NCBI RefSeq assembly: GCF_020162115.1
Contig: NZ_CP083911.1
Span: 310,001-374,000 of the forward strand
Length of the DNA: 64,000 bases
Direction of reading: 5' to 3'
Source: Tepidimonas taiwanensis
GTDB lineage: Bacteria; Pseudomonadota; Gammaproteobacteria; Burkholderiales; Burkholderiaceae_C
Part shown: piece by piece, positions 8,342-18,173 of the stretch
How the letters are laid out: each line of letters opens with the position of its first letter
How positions within the stretch are numbered: the stretch's first letter is position 1
Notes under the pieces: model-generated
Seen by the model: only the letters and a program-made list of their open reading frames with translations
Database searches by the model: none
What the model was told of the DNA's origin: nothing
Made by a program: the position numbers and the translations under genes

Positions 8342-8926
8342 GTGGGTATGCTGGCGCGGGAGACGGTGCTACGCAAGACGGCAGCGGGCCTGCATGAGCA
8401 GGCGCAGCCCAGCAAGGCGATCGGGCCGCGGCTGCGGCAGCTGTTGGTGATGTGCAATGGCCAGCGCTCCGTGGGAGAGCTGGTCGAGCTGTTCGGGCCC
8501 CAAGCGACAGAGTGGGCGAGCGCGCTGTTGGCCCAAGGGTGGGTCGAGCCTGTTGCCGGCGGCGATCGGCAAGGGCAAGTGTCGGCGGGTACGACCGTTG
8601 TGCGCGCGGTGACCGACCGTCAAACGGTGACCCGTGCATCGGCGGCCGCTGTGCCGACACGCCGACGCTCTCTGGCCATGTCGCGCATGTATATGCTCGA
8701 CATGGCAGAGCGGCTGCTGGGCGTACAAAGCGATACGGTGCGGGCGCACTTGCGTGTGGCGCGCGAGCCGCAGCAGGTCGTTGCGGCGCTGGCCGACTGT
8801 ATGCAACTGATCGAGGAAATCGCCGATCCGAAAGTGGCCGCCCGCGTGCGCGAGGAGCTGTACGCGATGCTGCCACCAGAGCTCGCGTCGGGCTGGTCGG
8901 TGCTGATGAAACGCCAGCGCGCCTGA
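8342..8926 (+). CDS. conserved-type protein of unknown function
   Basis: I do not recognise a named family. The 194 residues split in two: about 1-75 looks like a small winged-helix or tail domain (PRLRQLLVMCNGQRSVGEL, then a hydrophobic helix and GWVEPV), a pattern that recurs beside regulators in Burkholderiales; about 115-194 is helical, rich in Met, Leu and Glu (MSRMYMLDMAERLLG, LIEEIADPKVAARVREEL). The linker is Thr/Arg-rich and variable. No signal peptide, membrane segment or catalytic motif is seen. Start GTG 8342 or ATG 8348; the latter is closer to AGGG upstream. It stands alone between serS and the converging gloA. Confidence 0.7.
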   Translation: MGMLARETVLRKTAAGLHEQAQPSKAIGPRLRQLLVMCNGQRSVGELVELFGPQATEWASALLAQGWVEPVAGGDRQGQVSAGTTVVRAVTDRQTVTRASAAAVPTRRRSLAMSRMYMLDMAERLLGVQSDTVRAHLRVAREPQQVVAALADCMQLIEEIADPKVAARVREELYAMLPPELASGWSVLMKRQRA

Positions 8927-8971
8927 GCGCACGAGCGGGGGCGCGCCGATGCCCTGGCCCTCGACCCCTTC

Positions 8972-9385
8972 TCAGCGCAAGCCGACGCCTGGTGCGTTGT
9001 CGTCGCGCTGGATCAGCTCGATCTTGTAACCGTCGGGGTCGGTGACGAAGGCGATCAGCGTCGTGCCGCCTTTGACCGGGCCGGGTTCGCGGGTGATGTT
9101 GCCGCCGGCGGCGCGGATGCGTTCGCAGGTCGCGTAGATGTCGCTCACGCCGATCGCGATGTGGCCGTAGGCGGTGCCCATCTCGTACGACTCGACGCCC
9201 CAGTTGTAGGTCAGCTCGATCTCCGCCTGGCCCGGGTTGCCGCCGTCGTAGCCGAGGAAAGCGAGCGAGTACTTGTACTCGGGGTTGTCCGAGGTGCGCA
9301 GCAACTGCATGCCGAGCACGTTCGTGTAGAAGTCGATCGAGCGCTGCAGGTTGCCGACCCGCAGCATCGTGTGCAGGATACGCAT
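8972..9385 (-). CDS. gloA: lactoylglutathione lyase (glyoxalase I)
   Basis: Isomerises the methylglyoxal-glutathione adduct to S-lactoylglutathione. The 137-residue protein has the two beta-alpha-beta-beta-beta modules: MRILHTMLRVGNLQRSIDFY with the first metal-ligand His, AEIELTYNWG with a metal-ligand Glu, HIAIGVSDIYATC with the second His, and DPDGYKIELIQ with the last Glu. The presence of both His ligands and short length fits the Ni-dependent bacterial type. The ATG at 9385 has a Shine-Dalgarno AGGAG (9394-9398) 8 bases upstream, so the longer frame to 9403 is not used. It lies 14 bases downstream of rhlE and may be co-transcribed. Confidence 0.96.
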   Translation of the reverse strand: MRILHTMLRVGNLQRSIDFYTNVLGMQLLRTSDNPEYKYSLAFLGYDGGNPGQAEIELTYNWGVESYEMGTAYGHIAIGVSDIYATCERIRAAGGNITREPGPVKGGTTLIAFVTDPDGYKIELIQRDDNAPGVGLR

Positions 9386-9399
9386 CGTGGGGGCTCCTC

Positions 9400-11118
9400 T
9401 CACTTGATGCGGCCAAAGCTGGTGCGCAGCGGGTCGATGCCGCCGCCACCGCCGCCTTTGCCGCGGTTGCGGTTGCGCCGGCCGCGCTCATTCAGCGCGT
9501 CGATGCCGGTGCGCAGCGGATCGGGCTGGCGCGCCGGTGCGGGGCCAGCGGGCTTGCGGCCGCCCTGCGGTTGGCCGTGGCGGCCGTCGCGCGGCGGGCG
9601 CGGCTGGCCGCCGTTGGCACCTGGTTGGCCGTCGGCGCGCGGCTGCCCGCCCGCGCCGGCCTTGTTTTTGTTGCGGCGGCGCCGGTTGCGATTGCGCCGT
9701 CCTTCGGGGTCGATGCGGGGGCGCTCGCCGCCCGCGGGGGTGCCGGCCCCCGTGTCTGCGCCGTCGCCGTCCGCGCCGCCCTCGTCATCGGCGACCCCTT
9801 GGGCGGCGGAGCGCGGTGCCGGGTTCGCTCCGGCCTTGCGGGCACGCATGCGCTCCATCAGCTCGCGCCGTGCGGCCTTGGCCGCCGCGGCCATGACCTC
9901 GCGGCTCGGCGGCTTGCCGGCGCCGCCCCACAGCACCTGGCGGCCCATCGCAATCGGCTCGGCCTTTTCCTCGGGACCGGGCATGAACTCGGGCAGCGCC
10001 TGCACCGGAATCTGCTGGCCGGTGAAGCGCTCGATCGCCATCATCCAGCCCTCTTCGTCGAGGCTGACGAAGCTCAGCGCCTCGCCTTCCGAGCCCGCGC
10101 GGCCGGTGCGGCCGATACGGTGCACGTAGTCTTCCGGCACGTTGGGGATGTCGTAGTTGATGACGTGCGGGAGGTCCTCGATGTCGATGCCGCGCGCGGC
10201 GATGTCGGTGGCGACGAGCACGCGCAGCTGCCCGCTCTTGAAGCCCTCCAGCGCCTGCGTGCGCGCGGTCTGGCTCTTGTTGCCGTGCAGCGCCATTGCG
10301 GTGATGCCGTGCTCGTTGAGGAACTGCGCCACCTGGTTGGCGCCGAATTTGGTGCGGGTGAACACCAGCACCTGGTTCCAGCCGTTGCCGTCCAGCAAGT
10401 GTTTGAGTAGCGCCATCTTCTTGTCGCGCGCCACGGGGTAGATGGTCTGGCGGATGCGCTGCACCGTCGTGTTGGGCGGCGTGACCTGGATGTGCTTCGG
10501 GTCGTGCAGCAGGCTCTGCGCCAGGGCCTTGATCTCGTCGCTGAACGTCGCGGAAAAGAGCAGGCTCTGCTTGCGCTCGGGCAGCAGCGCCAGCACCTTG
10601 CGCACGTCGTGGATGAAACCCATGTCGAGCATGCGGTCCGCCTCGTCGAGGACGAGGATCTCGACCTTCGACAGGTCCACGTGCCCCTGGTCGGCCAGGT
10701 CCAGCAGCCGCCCCGGGGTGGCCACGAGGATGTCCACGCCCTTGACGAGTTTTTCGATTTGCGGGTTCAGGCCCACGCCGCCGAAGACCACGGCGGACTT
10801 GAGCTTGAGGTGCTTGCCGTAGGCCTTGACGGACTCCTCGACCTGCGCGGCCAGTTCGCGTGTCGGGGTGAGCACCAGCGCCCGGATCGGGCGGAATTGC
10901 CCGCGTTTGGGCGGCTCGCCCCGCGTGGCCAGCAGGTGCAGCATCGGCAGCGTGAAGGCGGCGGTCTTGCCGGTGCCGGTTTGCGCGCCGGCGAGCACAT
11001 CGTGGCCGGCGAGCACGGCAGGGATGGCTTCGGCCTGGATCGGGGTGGGCTGCTCGTAGCCCTGTTCGCGCACGGCTTCGACGATGGCCGGCAACAGTTG
11101 GAGTGCTTCGAATGTCAT
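9400..11118 (-). CDS. rhlE: DEAD-box ATP-dependent RNA helicase
   Basis: RNA helicase of the RhlE group, involved in ribosome assembly and RNA turnover. Of 572 residues, about 1-375 form the two RecA-like domains: Q-motif YEQPTPIQ, Walker A AQTGTGKT (45-52), PTRELA, TPGRLLD, DEAD at 158-161, SAT, and the arginine-finger motif HRIGRTGRAG. The tail from about 400 on is low-complexity and basic (Arg/Asn/Lys/Gly repeats, RRNRNRG), typical of RNA-binding tails in RhlE. DPLRT occurs twice in the tail. ATG 11118 gives the family N terminus MTFEAL. It is divergent from ettA. Confidence 0.96.
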   Translation of the reverse strand: MTFEALQLLPAIVEAVREQGYEQPTPIQAEAIPAVLAGHDVLAGAQTGTGKTAAFTLPMLHLLATRGEPPKRGQFRPIRALVLTPTRELAAQVEESVKAYGKHLKLKSAVVFGGVGLNPQIEKLVKGVDILVATPGRLLDLADQGHVDLSKVEILVLDEADRMLDMGFIHDVRKVLALLPERKQSLLFSATFSDEIKALAQSLLHDPKHIQVTPPNTTVQRIRQTIYPVARDKKMALLKHLLDGNGWNQVLVFTRTKFGANQVAQFLNEHGITAMALHGNKSQTARTQALEGFKSGQLRVLVATDIAARGIDIEDLPHVINYDIPNVPEDYVHRIGRTGRAGSEGEALSFVSLDEEGWMMAIERFTGQQIPVQALPEFMPGPEEKAEPIAMGRQVLWGGAGKPPSREVMAAAAKAARRELMERMRARKAGANPAPRSAAQGVADDEGGADGDGADTGAGTPAGGERPRIDPEGRRNRNRRRRNKNKAGAGGQPRADGQPGANGGQPRPPRDGRHGQPQGGRKPAGPAPARQPDPLRTGIDALNERGRRNRNRGKGGGGGGIDPLRTSFGRIK

Positions 11119-11433
11119 GTGGTGTGGATGGGGCGCCCATGCCGGGGCGCGCGGCATCGGCCCATGCCGCTCGGGCGGCGGCGGCACCCGGTGGGGTGCG
11201 TGCCGAACGGGCGGCTCAGTCGAGGGCAGATGGGGTCTGAAAGTGGGCCGGGGAGCCGGTCGTCACGACCCGCGCGTATCCCGTGGCCCGGGCATCCATG
11301 CCGATCGGGACGCGACTGCTGGACCCGATCACGCCCGATTGTCGCATAACTGGGATAATTGGGGCCAACCCGGGCCGCGTTCCCGGGACAATTTTTTCAC
11401 GATTACACCGTTTGCTTCGAGGGGTTGCCTGCC
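11119..11433. promoter_or_regulatory. rhlE-ettA divergent intergenic region
   Basis: A 315-base space without a gene, between two divergent starts. The rhlE-proximal two thirds show nothing I can name. Near ettA there is a possible -10 (GATAAT, 11354-11359) followed by a GC hairpin and a run of six T (listed separately). Confidence 0.5.
11369..11397 (+). terminator. terminator-like hairpin in the ettA leader
   Basis: CCCGGG (11369-11374) and CCCGGG (11382-11387) can pair around a 7-base loop, followed after four bases by six T (11392-11397). It lies 36 bases before the ettA start codon and downstream of the candidate -10 box. No plus-strand gene precedes it, so if it works as a terminator it would attenuate ettA itself. 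Confidence 0.45.
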
Positions 11434-13094
<1,661 letters not shown>

Positions 13095-13098
<4 letters not shown>

Positions 13099-13838
13099 CC
13101 GCGATGGCACCCGACCAACCGGACCGCGCGGTGCCGTCGCGCATGCCGGTTCGTAGCGAAACGGCCAACAGCGAAACGGCCAACAGCGAGACGGCCAACA
13201 ACAAGGGGGCTGACGGCGAGGCAGCCGCGTCGGGTACCGGCGGCGCGGTGGTCGCACCCCCGTCCGTGCCGACGTCGCAGCCTGCCTCGCCGGACCCGGC
13301 CGCGGTGGAAGCGGCGATGCGCCGCTGGGTCGAGCGCGCGGTGATCGGCCTGAATCTGTGCCCGTTCGCGAAGGCGGTGTGGGTCAAGGGGCAGGTGCGC
13401 ATCGCGGTCAGCCGCGCGCGGCACCTGGATGGGTTTCTCGACGACCTGGACGCCGAGCTGCTGCGGTTGCGCGATACGCCGGCCGCGGTGCTGGACACGA
13501 CCCTGCTGGTGCACCCGACGCTGTTTCCGGACTTCTTCGTGTTCAACGATTTTCTGGACGTCGTCGACCGGGTCGTGGCCGAGCACGGGCTGGAGGGCGT
13601 GATCCAGGTCGCCCCCTTTCACCCGGACTTCGTCTTCGAGGGCAGCGCCGCGGACGATATCGCCAACGCCACCAACCGGGCGCCGTACCCGACGCTGCAT
13701 CTGCTGCGCGAGGACAGCGTGGCGCGCGCCGTGGCGTCGGGTGAGTCGGCCGAGACCATCGTCGAGCGCAACATCGCCACGCTGCGCGCCCTGGGGCCGC
13801 AGGGATGGCGGCACCTGCTGCAGGACGACCGGGGGTAA
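13095..13838 (+). CDS. DUF1415 family protein
   Basis: Family of unknown function, common in proteobacteria. Residues about 70-247 form the conserved domain: RRWVERAVIGLNLCPFAKAVW, then TLLVHPTLFPDFFVFNDFLD and VAPFHPDFVFEG. The Cys-Pro-Phe motif is invariant-looking and could bind metal or act in redox chemistry, but no activity is established to my knowledge. The first 65 residues are unusual: a low-complexity leader with three tandem SETAN-type repeats encoded by a 15-base repeat. The GTG at 13095 overlaps the ettA stop; ATG 13104 is the alternative. The true start may lie further in, after the repeats. Confidence 0.85.
13155..13199 (+). repeat. three 15-base tandem repeats inside the DUF1415 gene
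   Basis: Three consecutive copies of AGCGAAACGGCCAAC at 13155-13169, 13170-13184 and 13185-13199, the third with one A-to-G change. Each adds five codons (SETAN), so copy-number change would keep the frame. Confidence 0.9.
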
Positions 13839-13877
13839 CGCGCGCCGATTGCCGGTTTTGTGGTAAAAATAGCAACA

Positions 13878-14543
13878 ATGAAACCCGAACCGCAACCGCT
13901 GCCCGATACCGAGTCCTACTACACCACGCTCGAGGTCGCCCGCATGCTCGGCATGGCGGTGCGCTCGGTGCAGATGATGGTGGACCGCGGCGAGCTGCAG
14001 GCGTGGAAGACCCCCGGGGGGCACCGCCGCATCACCGCTTCGTCGCTGCAGAACTGGCTTGCGCGCAGCCGCGTGGGCGTGGCGCCGCCGGCGGCGCAGC
14101 GGGCGGCGCGGCCCCGGCGTGGAGCGGCACGTCACGGGCGTCCGCCGCGCATCCTGCTGATCGAGGATTCCTCGCATTTCCAGCATTTGGTGCAGTTGCT
14201 GGTGCGCCAGCGCTTTCCGCACGCCGAGCTGCACGTCGCCGGTGACGGCATCTCGGGGCTGGTGTCGTTCGGGCAGCTGCAGCCGGACCTGCTGATCGTG
14301 GACATCCTGCTGCCCGGCATCGACGGGGCGTCGATGGTCATGGGGCTGCGCCGTCACGAGCTGTTCGGCAGTTGCGGCCTGATCGTCCTCACCGCCCTCG
14401 ACGAGGCGGCCCGGCACGACTACGCGCACGCGCTGGAGGGCGTGCCGGTCGTGCACAAGCCAAATCTCGTGCGGGAGCTGCCACCGCTGATCCAACAGGC
14501 GCTGGAAGAACGGCCCTGCGCCGCCGCCGCCGCCGACGCCTGA
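13878..14543 (+). CDS. excisionase-type DNA-binding domain fused to a response-regulator receiver
   Basis: A 221-residue fusion. Residues about 15-62 are an HTH_17/MerR-like DNA-binding domain (YYTTLEVARMLGMAVRSVQ, then TPGGHRRI, the wing that marks this class). A basic Ala/Arg linker (65-90) leads to a receiver domain with acidic pair Glu96-Asp97, phosphoacceptor Asp142 (VDILLPGIDG), Thr172 and Lys194 (HKP), all required residues present. The order DNA-binding then receiver is the reverse of usual response regulators. No kinase is adjacent. ATG 13878 is used. Targets are unknown. Confidence 0.88.
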   Translation: MKPEPQPLPDTESYYTTLEVARMLGMAVRSVQMMVDRGELQAWKTPGGHRRITASSLQNWLARSRVGVAPPAAQRAARPRRGAARHGRPPRILLIEDSSHFQHLVQLLVRQRFPHAELHVAGDGISGLVSFGQLQPDLLIVDILLPGIDGASMVMGLRRHELFGSCGLIVLTALDEAARHDYAHALEGVPVVHKPNLVRELPPLIQQALEERPCAAAAADA

Positions 14544-14567
14544 TCGTCCGCGGGTTTGCCGGCGGCG

Positions 14568-15059
14568 TCAGCCCGCCCACGCCGACCAGTCGCCCGGGAT
14601 GAGCCACAGCAGCGCCGCGGTCATCACGACATAGCGCAGGCACTTGCCGATGGCCATGTAAACGAGGCACGGCAGCAGCGGAAACTTCAGCCACCCGGCG
14701 ACGGCGCACAGCGGGTCGCCCACCGCGGGCAGCCAGCTCAGCAGGCAGGCTTTCGGGCCGAAGCGCTCGAGCCAGTCGAGTGCGCGCAGGTGGGTGGGCG
14801 AGCCGCGTGCGCGGTCGATCGCCGCGTGGGCGCCGTAGCCCATCGCCCAGCTCACCGCACCGCCGAGCGTGTTGCCCACCGTGGCCACGGCGACCGCGGG
14901 CCAGAACAGCTCCGGGTTGAGCTTGACCAGCCCGAACACCGCCGGCTCCGACCCCATCGGCAGCAGCGTCGCCGAGACGAACGCCACGACGAACACCGTC
15001 GTCAGCCCGACTTCGGGGAGACTGAGCGTTTGCAGCAGGGCGGGGATCCACGCATCCAT
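14568..15059 (-). CDS. YqaA/DedA-like membrane protein
   Basis: Small integral membrane protein (163 residues, about four to five hydrophobic segments) of the VTT/SNARE-associated group, related to E. coli YqaA. Characteristic motifs: SATLLPMGSEPAVFGL, VGNTLGGAVSWAMGY and SWLPAVGDPLCAVAGWL, with the Gly-Asn and Gly-Asp positions typical of the family. DedA relatives help distribute undecaprenyl phosphate or phospholipids across the membrane; whether YqaA does so is unknown. The ATG at 15059 gives a normal-length protein. It converges with the HTH-receiver gene and is divergent from dusB. Confidence 0.88.
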   Translation of the reverse strand: MDAWIPALLQTLSLPEVGLTTVFVVAFVSATLLPMGSEPAVFGLVKLNPELFWPAVAVATVGNTLGGAVSWAMGYGAHAAIDRARGSPTHLRALDWLERFGPKACLLSWLPAVGDPLCAVAGWLKFPLLPCLVYMAIGKCLRYVVMTAALLWLIPGDWSAWAG

Positions 15060-15122
15060 GGCGGCGGTGACGGCAACGGGAGCCGCCAGTATAGGCAAGC
15101 GGGCGCGGGGTACGGGGCCGGG

Positions 15123-15128
15123 TACAAT
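15123..15128 (+). promoter_or_regulatory. candidate -10 box for dusB-fis-purH
   Basis: TACAAT lies 40 bases before the dusB start, at a sensible distance for a short leader. No clear -35 element is present at 16-18 bases upstream, so this is a weak call. Confidence 0.35.
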
Positions 15129-15168
15129 CTTGCCGCCTTTTTCAGCAACCGCCGCCCGCCCCCATCCC

Positions 15169-16188
15169 ATGACCGCCGGCCCCGCGATCGGCCCCTATGT
15201 GCTGCCCAACCGGCTGTTCGTCGCGCCCATGGCGGGTGTGACGGACCGGCCGTTTCGCCGCCTGTGCAAGCGGCTGGGCGCGGGGTATGCGGTCAGCGAA
15301 ATGATCACCTCGCGCCCGGAGCTGCGCGACAGCCTCAAGACCGCGCGGCGCGCCAACCACGACGGCGAAGTCGGCCCGATCGCAGTGCAGATCGCGGGCA
15401 CCGACCCGGAGATGATGGCCGAGGCCGCGCGCTACAACATCGACCGCGGTGCGCAGATCATCGACATCAACATGGGCTGTCCGGCCAAGAAGGTTTGCAA
15501 CAAGTGGGCCGGCTCGGCCCTGATGCGCGACGAGCGGCTTGCCGCCGCGATCATCGAGGCCGTGGTGGCGGCGTGCGAGCCGCGCGGCGTGCCGGTGACG
15601 CTGAAGATGCGCACCGGCTGGTGCGCGCAGGTGCGCAACGCGCCGGTGCTGGCGCGCATCGCCGAAAGCGCCGGGGTGCGGCTGCTGACCATCCACGGCC
15701 GCACGCGCGAGCAAGGCTATGGTGGACAGGCCGAGCACGAGACGGTGGCCGCGATCAAGGCCAGCGTGCGCATCCCGGTAGTGGCCAACGGCGACATCGA
15801 CAGCCCGCAGGCGGCCGAGCGCGTGCTGCGCACGACGGGCGTGGACGCGGTGATGATCGGCCGCGCCGCGCAGGGGCGCCCCTGGCTGTTCCGCGAGATC
15901 GCGCACTACCTGGCCACGGGCCGCCTGCCGCCGCCGCCCACGGCGGCCGAGCTGCGCGCGTGGTTGCTGGACCACCTGCACGACCACTACGCGCTGTACG
16001 GCGAGTACAGCGGGGTGCGCAGTGCCCGTAAGCACCTTTTGTGGTACCTGCGCGCGATCGGCGGCGACGCCGCGGCGCAGCAGCGCCTGCGTGATGCCAT
16101 CACCACGGCCGAGACCTGCGAGGCGCAGCTCGCCGCGGTGCAGGCGTTTTTCGACGCATACGAACCCGTCCTTCCCCTGGCCGCATGA
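15169..16188 (+). CDS. dusB: tRNA-dihydrouridine synthase B
   Basis: FMN enzyme reducing uridine to dihydrouridine in the tRNA D-loop. Of 339 residues the TIM-barrel motifs are complete: LFVAPMAGVTDRPFRRLC, the catalytic Cys104 in NMGCPAKKV, TLKMRTGW, TIHGRTREQGY and VVANGDI with the FMN-phosphate loop VMIGRAAQGRPW. The C-terminal helical recognition domain follows. Its stop overlaps the fis start by 4 bases, the classic dusB-fis arrangement of proteobacteria. Confidence 0.97.
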   Translation: MTAGPAIGPYVLPNRLFVAPMAGVTDRPFRRLCKRLGAGYAVSEMITSRPELRDSLKTARRANHDGEVGPIAVQIAGTDPEMMAEAARYNIDRGAQIIDINMGCPAKKVCNKWAGSALMRDERLAAAIIEAVVAACEPRGVPVTLKMRTGWCAQVRNAPVLARIAESAGVRLLTIHGRTREQGYGGQAEHETVAAIKASVRIPVVANGDIDSPQAAERVLRTTGVDAVMIGRAAQGRPWLFREIAHYLATGRLPPPPTAAELRAWLLDHLHDHYALYGEYSGVRSARKHLLWYLRAIGGDAAAQQRLRDAITTAETCEAQLAAVQAFFDAYEPVLPLAA

Positions 16189-16424
16189 ACCCGACGACCC
16201 TGCCCGACTGCGTGCGCGCGAGCCTCGACGCCTACTTTGCCGACCTCGGCGACACCGAGCCCGCCAACCTGCACGACATGCTGCTGCGAGCGGTGGAAAA
16301 GCCATTGCTGGAGGTGGTCATGGCGCGCGCGCGCGGCAACCAGTCGCGCGCGGCGCAGTGGCTGGGGCTCAACCGCAACACCCTGCGCAAAAAGCTGCTC
16401 GAGCACGGCCTGCTGGACGGCTGA
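16185..16424 (+). CDS. fis: Fis-family nucleoid/DNA-binding protein
   Basis: Short Fis-type protein of 79 residues, shorter than enterobacterial Fis (98) as usual in Burkholderiales. It has the four-helix core and a C-terminal helix-turn-helix NQSRAAQWLGLNRNTLRKKL. Fis bends DNA and modulates rRNA/tRNA promoters and recombination. Translation is likely coupled to dusB by the ATGA overlap, and purH follows 46 bases later. Because the N-terminal activating hairpin seems reduced, its activation role may differ from E. coli. Confidence 0.95.
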   Translation: MNPTTLPDCVRASLDAYFADLGDTEPANLHDMLLRAVEKPLLEVVMARARGNQSRAAQWLGLNRNTLRKKLLEHGLLDG

Positions 16425-16470
16425 TGCGCGGCCCTGGATGCATCGCAACCCCCACCGAGGACTTCCCCCG

Positions 16471-18057
16471 ATGAGAGCCCTGATTTCCGTTTCCGACAAA
16501 ACCGGCGTGCTGGAGCTGGCCCGCGAGCTGCACGCGCTGGGCGTGACGCTGATTTCCACCGGCGGCACGGCGAAGCTTCTCGCTGACGCCGGCCTGCCCG
16601 TGACCGAGGTCGCCGAGGTCACGGGTTTTCCGGAAATGCTCGACGGCCGCGTCAAGACCCTGCACCCGAAGGTGCACGGCGGCCTGCTGGCGCGGCGCGA
16701 CCTGCCCGAGCACATGGCCGCGCTGCGGCGGCACGGGATTGCACCGATCGACCTGCTGGTCGTCAACCTGTACCCGTTCGAGGCGACCGTCGCGCGCGCG
16801 GGCTGCACGCTGGCCGACGCGATCGAAAATATCGACATCGGCGGTCCGGCGATGGTGCGCTCCGCCGCGAAAAACTGGCGTGATGTGGCCGTGCTGACCG
16901 ACCCGGCGCAGTACCCGGTGGTGCTGGCCGAACTCAAGGATGCCGGCAAGGTCAGTGACGCTACACGCCTGCGGCTGGCGGTGGCCGCGTTCAACCGCAT
17001 CGCCCAGTACGACGCGGCGATCAGCCAGTACCTCTCGGCGCTGGACCTCTCGGCTGGCGTGCCGAGCGCGGACGCGGAGCCGCCGCGCCACGCCTTTCCG
17101 GGGCAGTTCAACGCCTGCTGGACCAAGCTGCAGGACCTGCGCTACGGCGAGAACCCGCACCAGCAGGCGGCGTTCTACCGCGACCCGGACGCACCGGCCG
17201 GCTCGCTCGTCACCGCGCAGCAGCTGCAGGGCAAGGAGCTCTCCTACAACAACATCGCCGACGCCGACGCGGCGTGGGAGTGCGTCAAGGGCTTCGAGGC
17301 ACCGGCCTGCGTCATCATCAAGCACGCCAACCCCTGCGGCGTGGCGGTGGGCGCCGGTCCGCTGGAGGCCTACCGCAAGGCCTTCCAGACCGACCCGACC
17401 AGCGCGTTCGGCGGCATCATCGCGTTCAACCGCGCGCTGGACGGCGAGACCGCGCAGGCGGTGGCGCAGCAGTTCGTCGAGGTGCTGATCGCGCCCGACT
17501 TCACGCCGGAGGCGCTCGCGGTCTTCAAGCCCAAGGCCAATGTGCGGCTGCTGCGCATCGCGCTGCCGGCCGATGCGGCGGCCACGCGCAACCGCTGGCA
17601 CCTGCAGCGCGTGGGCGGCGGTGTGCTGGTGCAGACGGCCGACCACCACGTGCTGCGGCCGGAGGATCTGAAGGTCGTGACCCGGCGCCAGCCCACGCCC
17701 GAACAGATGCAGGACCTGCTGTTCGCCTGGGCGGTGGCGCAGTACGTCAAGAGCAACGCGATCGTCTTCTGCAAGGACGGCATGACGATGGGCGTCGGCG
17801 CGGGACAGATGAGCCGGCTCGACTCCGCCCGCATCGCCAGCATCAAGGCGCAGGCCGCGGGACTGAGCCTGCAGGGCACGGCGGTGGCGAGCGACGCCTT
17901 CTTCCCGTTCCGCGACGGGCTGGACGTGGTGGTCGATGCGGGCGCCACCTGCATCATTCAGCCCGGCGGCTCGGTGCGCGATCAGGAGGTCATCGACGCC
18001 GCCAACGAGCGCGGGGTGGCGATGGTCTTCACGGGGGTGCGGCACTTCCGGCACTGA
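16471..18057 (+). CDS. purH: bifunctional AICAR transformylase / IMP cyclohydrolase
   Basis: Performs the last two steps of de novo purine synthesis, formylating AICAR and closing the ring to IMP. Of 528 residues, about 1-200 is the MGS-like cyclohydrolase domain (ISVSDKTGVLELAREL, STGGTAKLL, DGRVKTLHPKVHGG), and the remainder the AICAR transformylase domain with RYGENPHQQAAFY, IIKHANPCGVA, SAFGGIIAFN and a Lys/His-containing active site. It follows dusB-fis as in many betaproteobacteria; ruvC, often next in that order, is not present here. Confidence 0.98.
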   Translation: MRALISVSDKTGVLELARELHALGVTLISTGGTAKLLADAGLPVTEVAEVTGFPEMLDGRVKTLHPKVHGGLLARRDLPEHMAALRRHGIAPIDLLVVNLYPFEATVARAGCTLADAIENIDIGGPAMVRSAAKNWRDVAVLTDPAQYPVVLAELKDAGKVSDATRLRLAVAAFNRIAQYDAAISQYLSALDLSAGVPSADAEPPRHAFPGQFNACWTKLQDLRYGENPHQQAAFYRDPDAPAGSLVTAQQLQGKELSYNNIADADAAWECVKGFEAPACVIIKHANPCGVAVGAGPLEAYRKAFQTDPTSAFGGIIAFNRALDGETAQAVAQQFVEVLIAPDFTPEALAVFKPKANVRLLRIALPADAAATRNRWHLQRVGGGVLVQTADHHVLRPEDLKVVTRRQPTPEQMQDLLFAWAVAQYVKSNAIVFCKDGMTMGVGAGQMSRLDSARIASIKAQAAGLSLQGTAVASDAFFPFRDGLDVVVDAGATCIIQPGGSVRDQEVIDAANERGVAMVFTGVRHFRH

Positions 18058-18173
18058 AGCGACCGCGCCGCGTGGCCTGCGAGCTTCGCCGCGGCCGTGA
18101 TCCTTCGGCCGTGGACCCTGCCGCGGGGTCTTGGCGCCGGTGAGGGACGCGATGCAGCGGCCTCCGCCACCCG

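Noticed and set aside
18058..18173. Terminator or ruvC remnant after purH
   Set aside because: Short GC dyads only, no T tract and no reading frame resembling ruvC.
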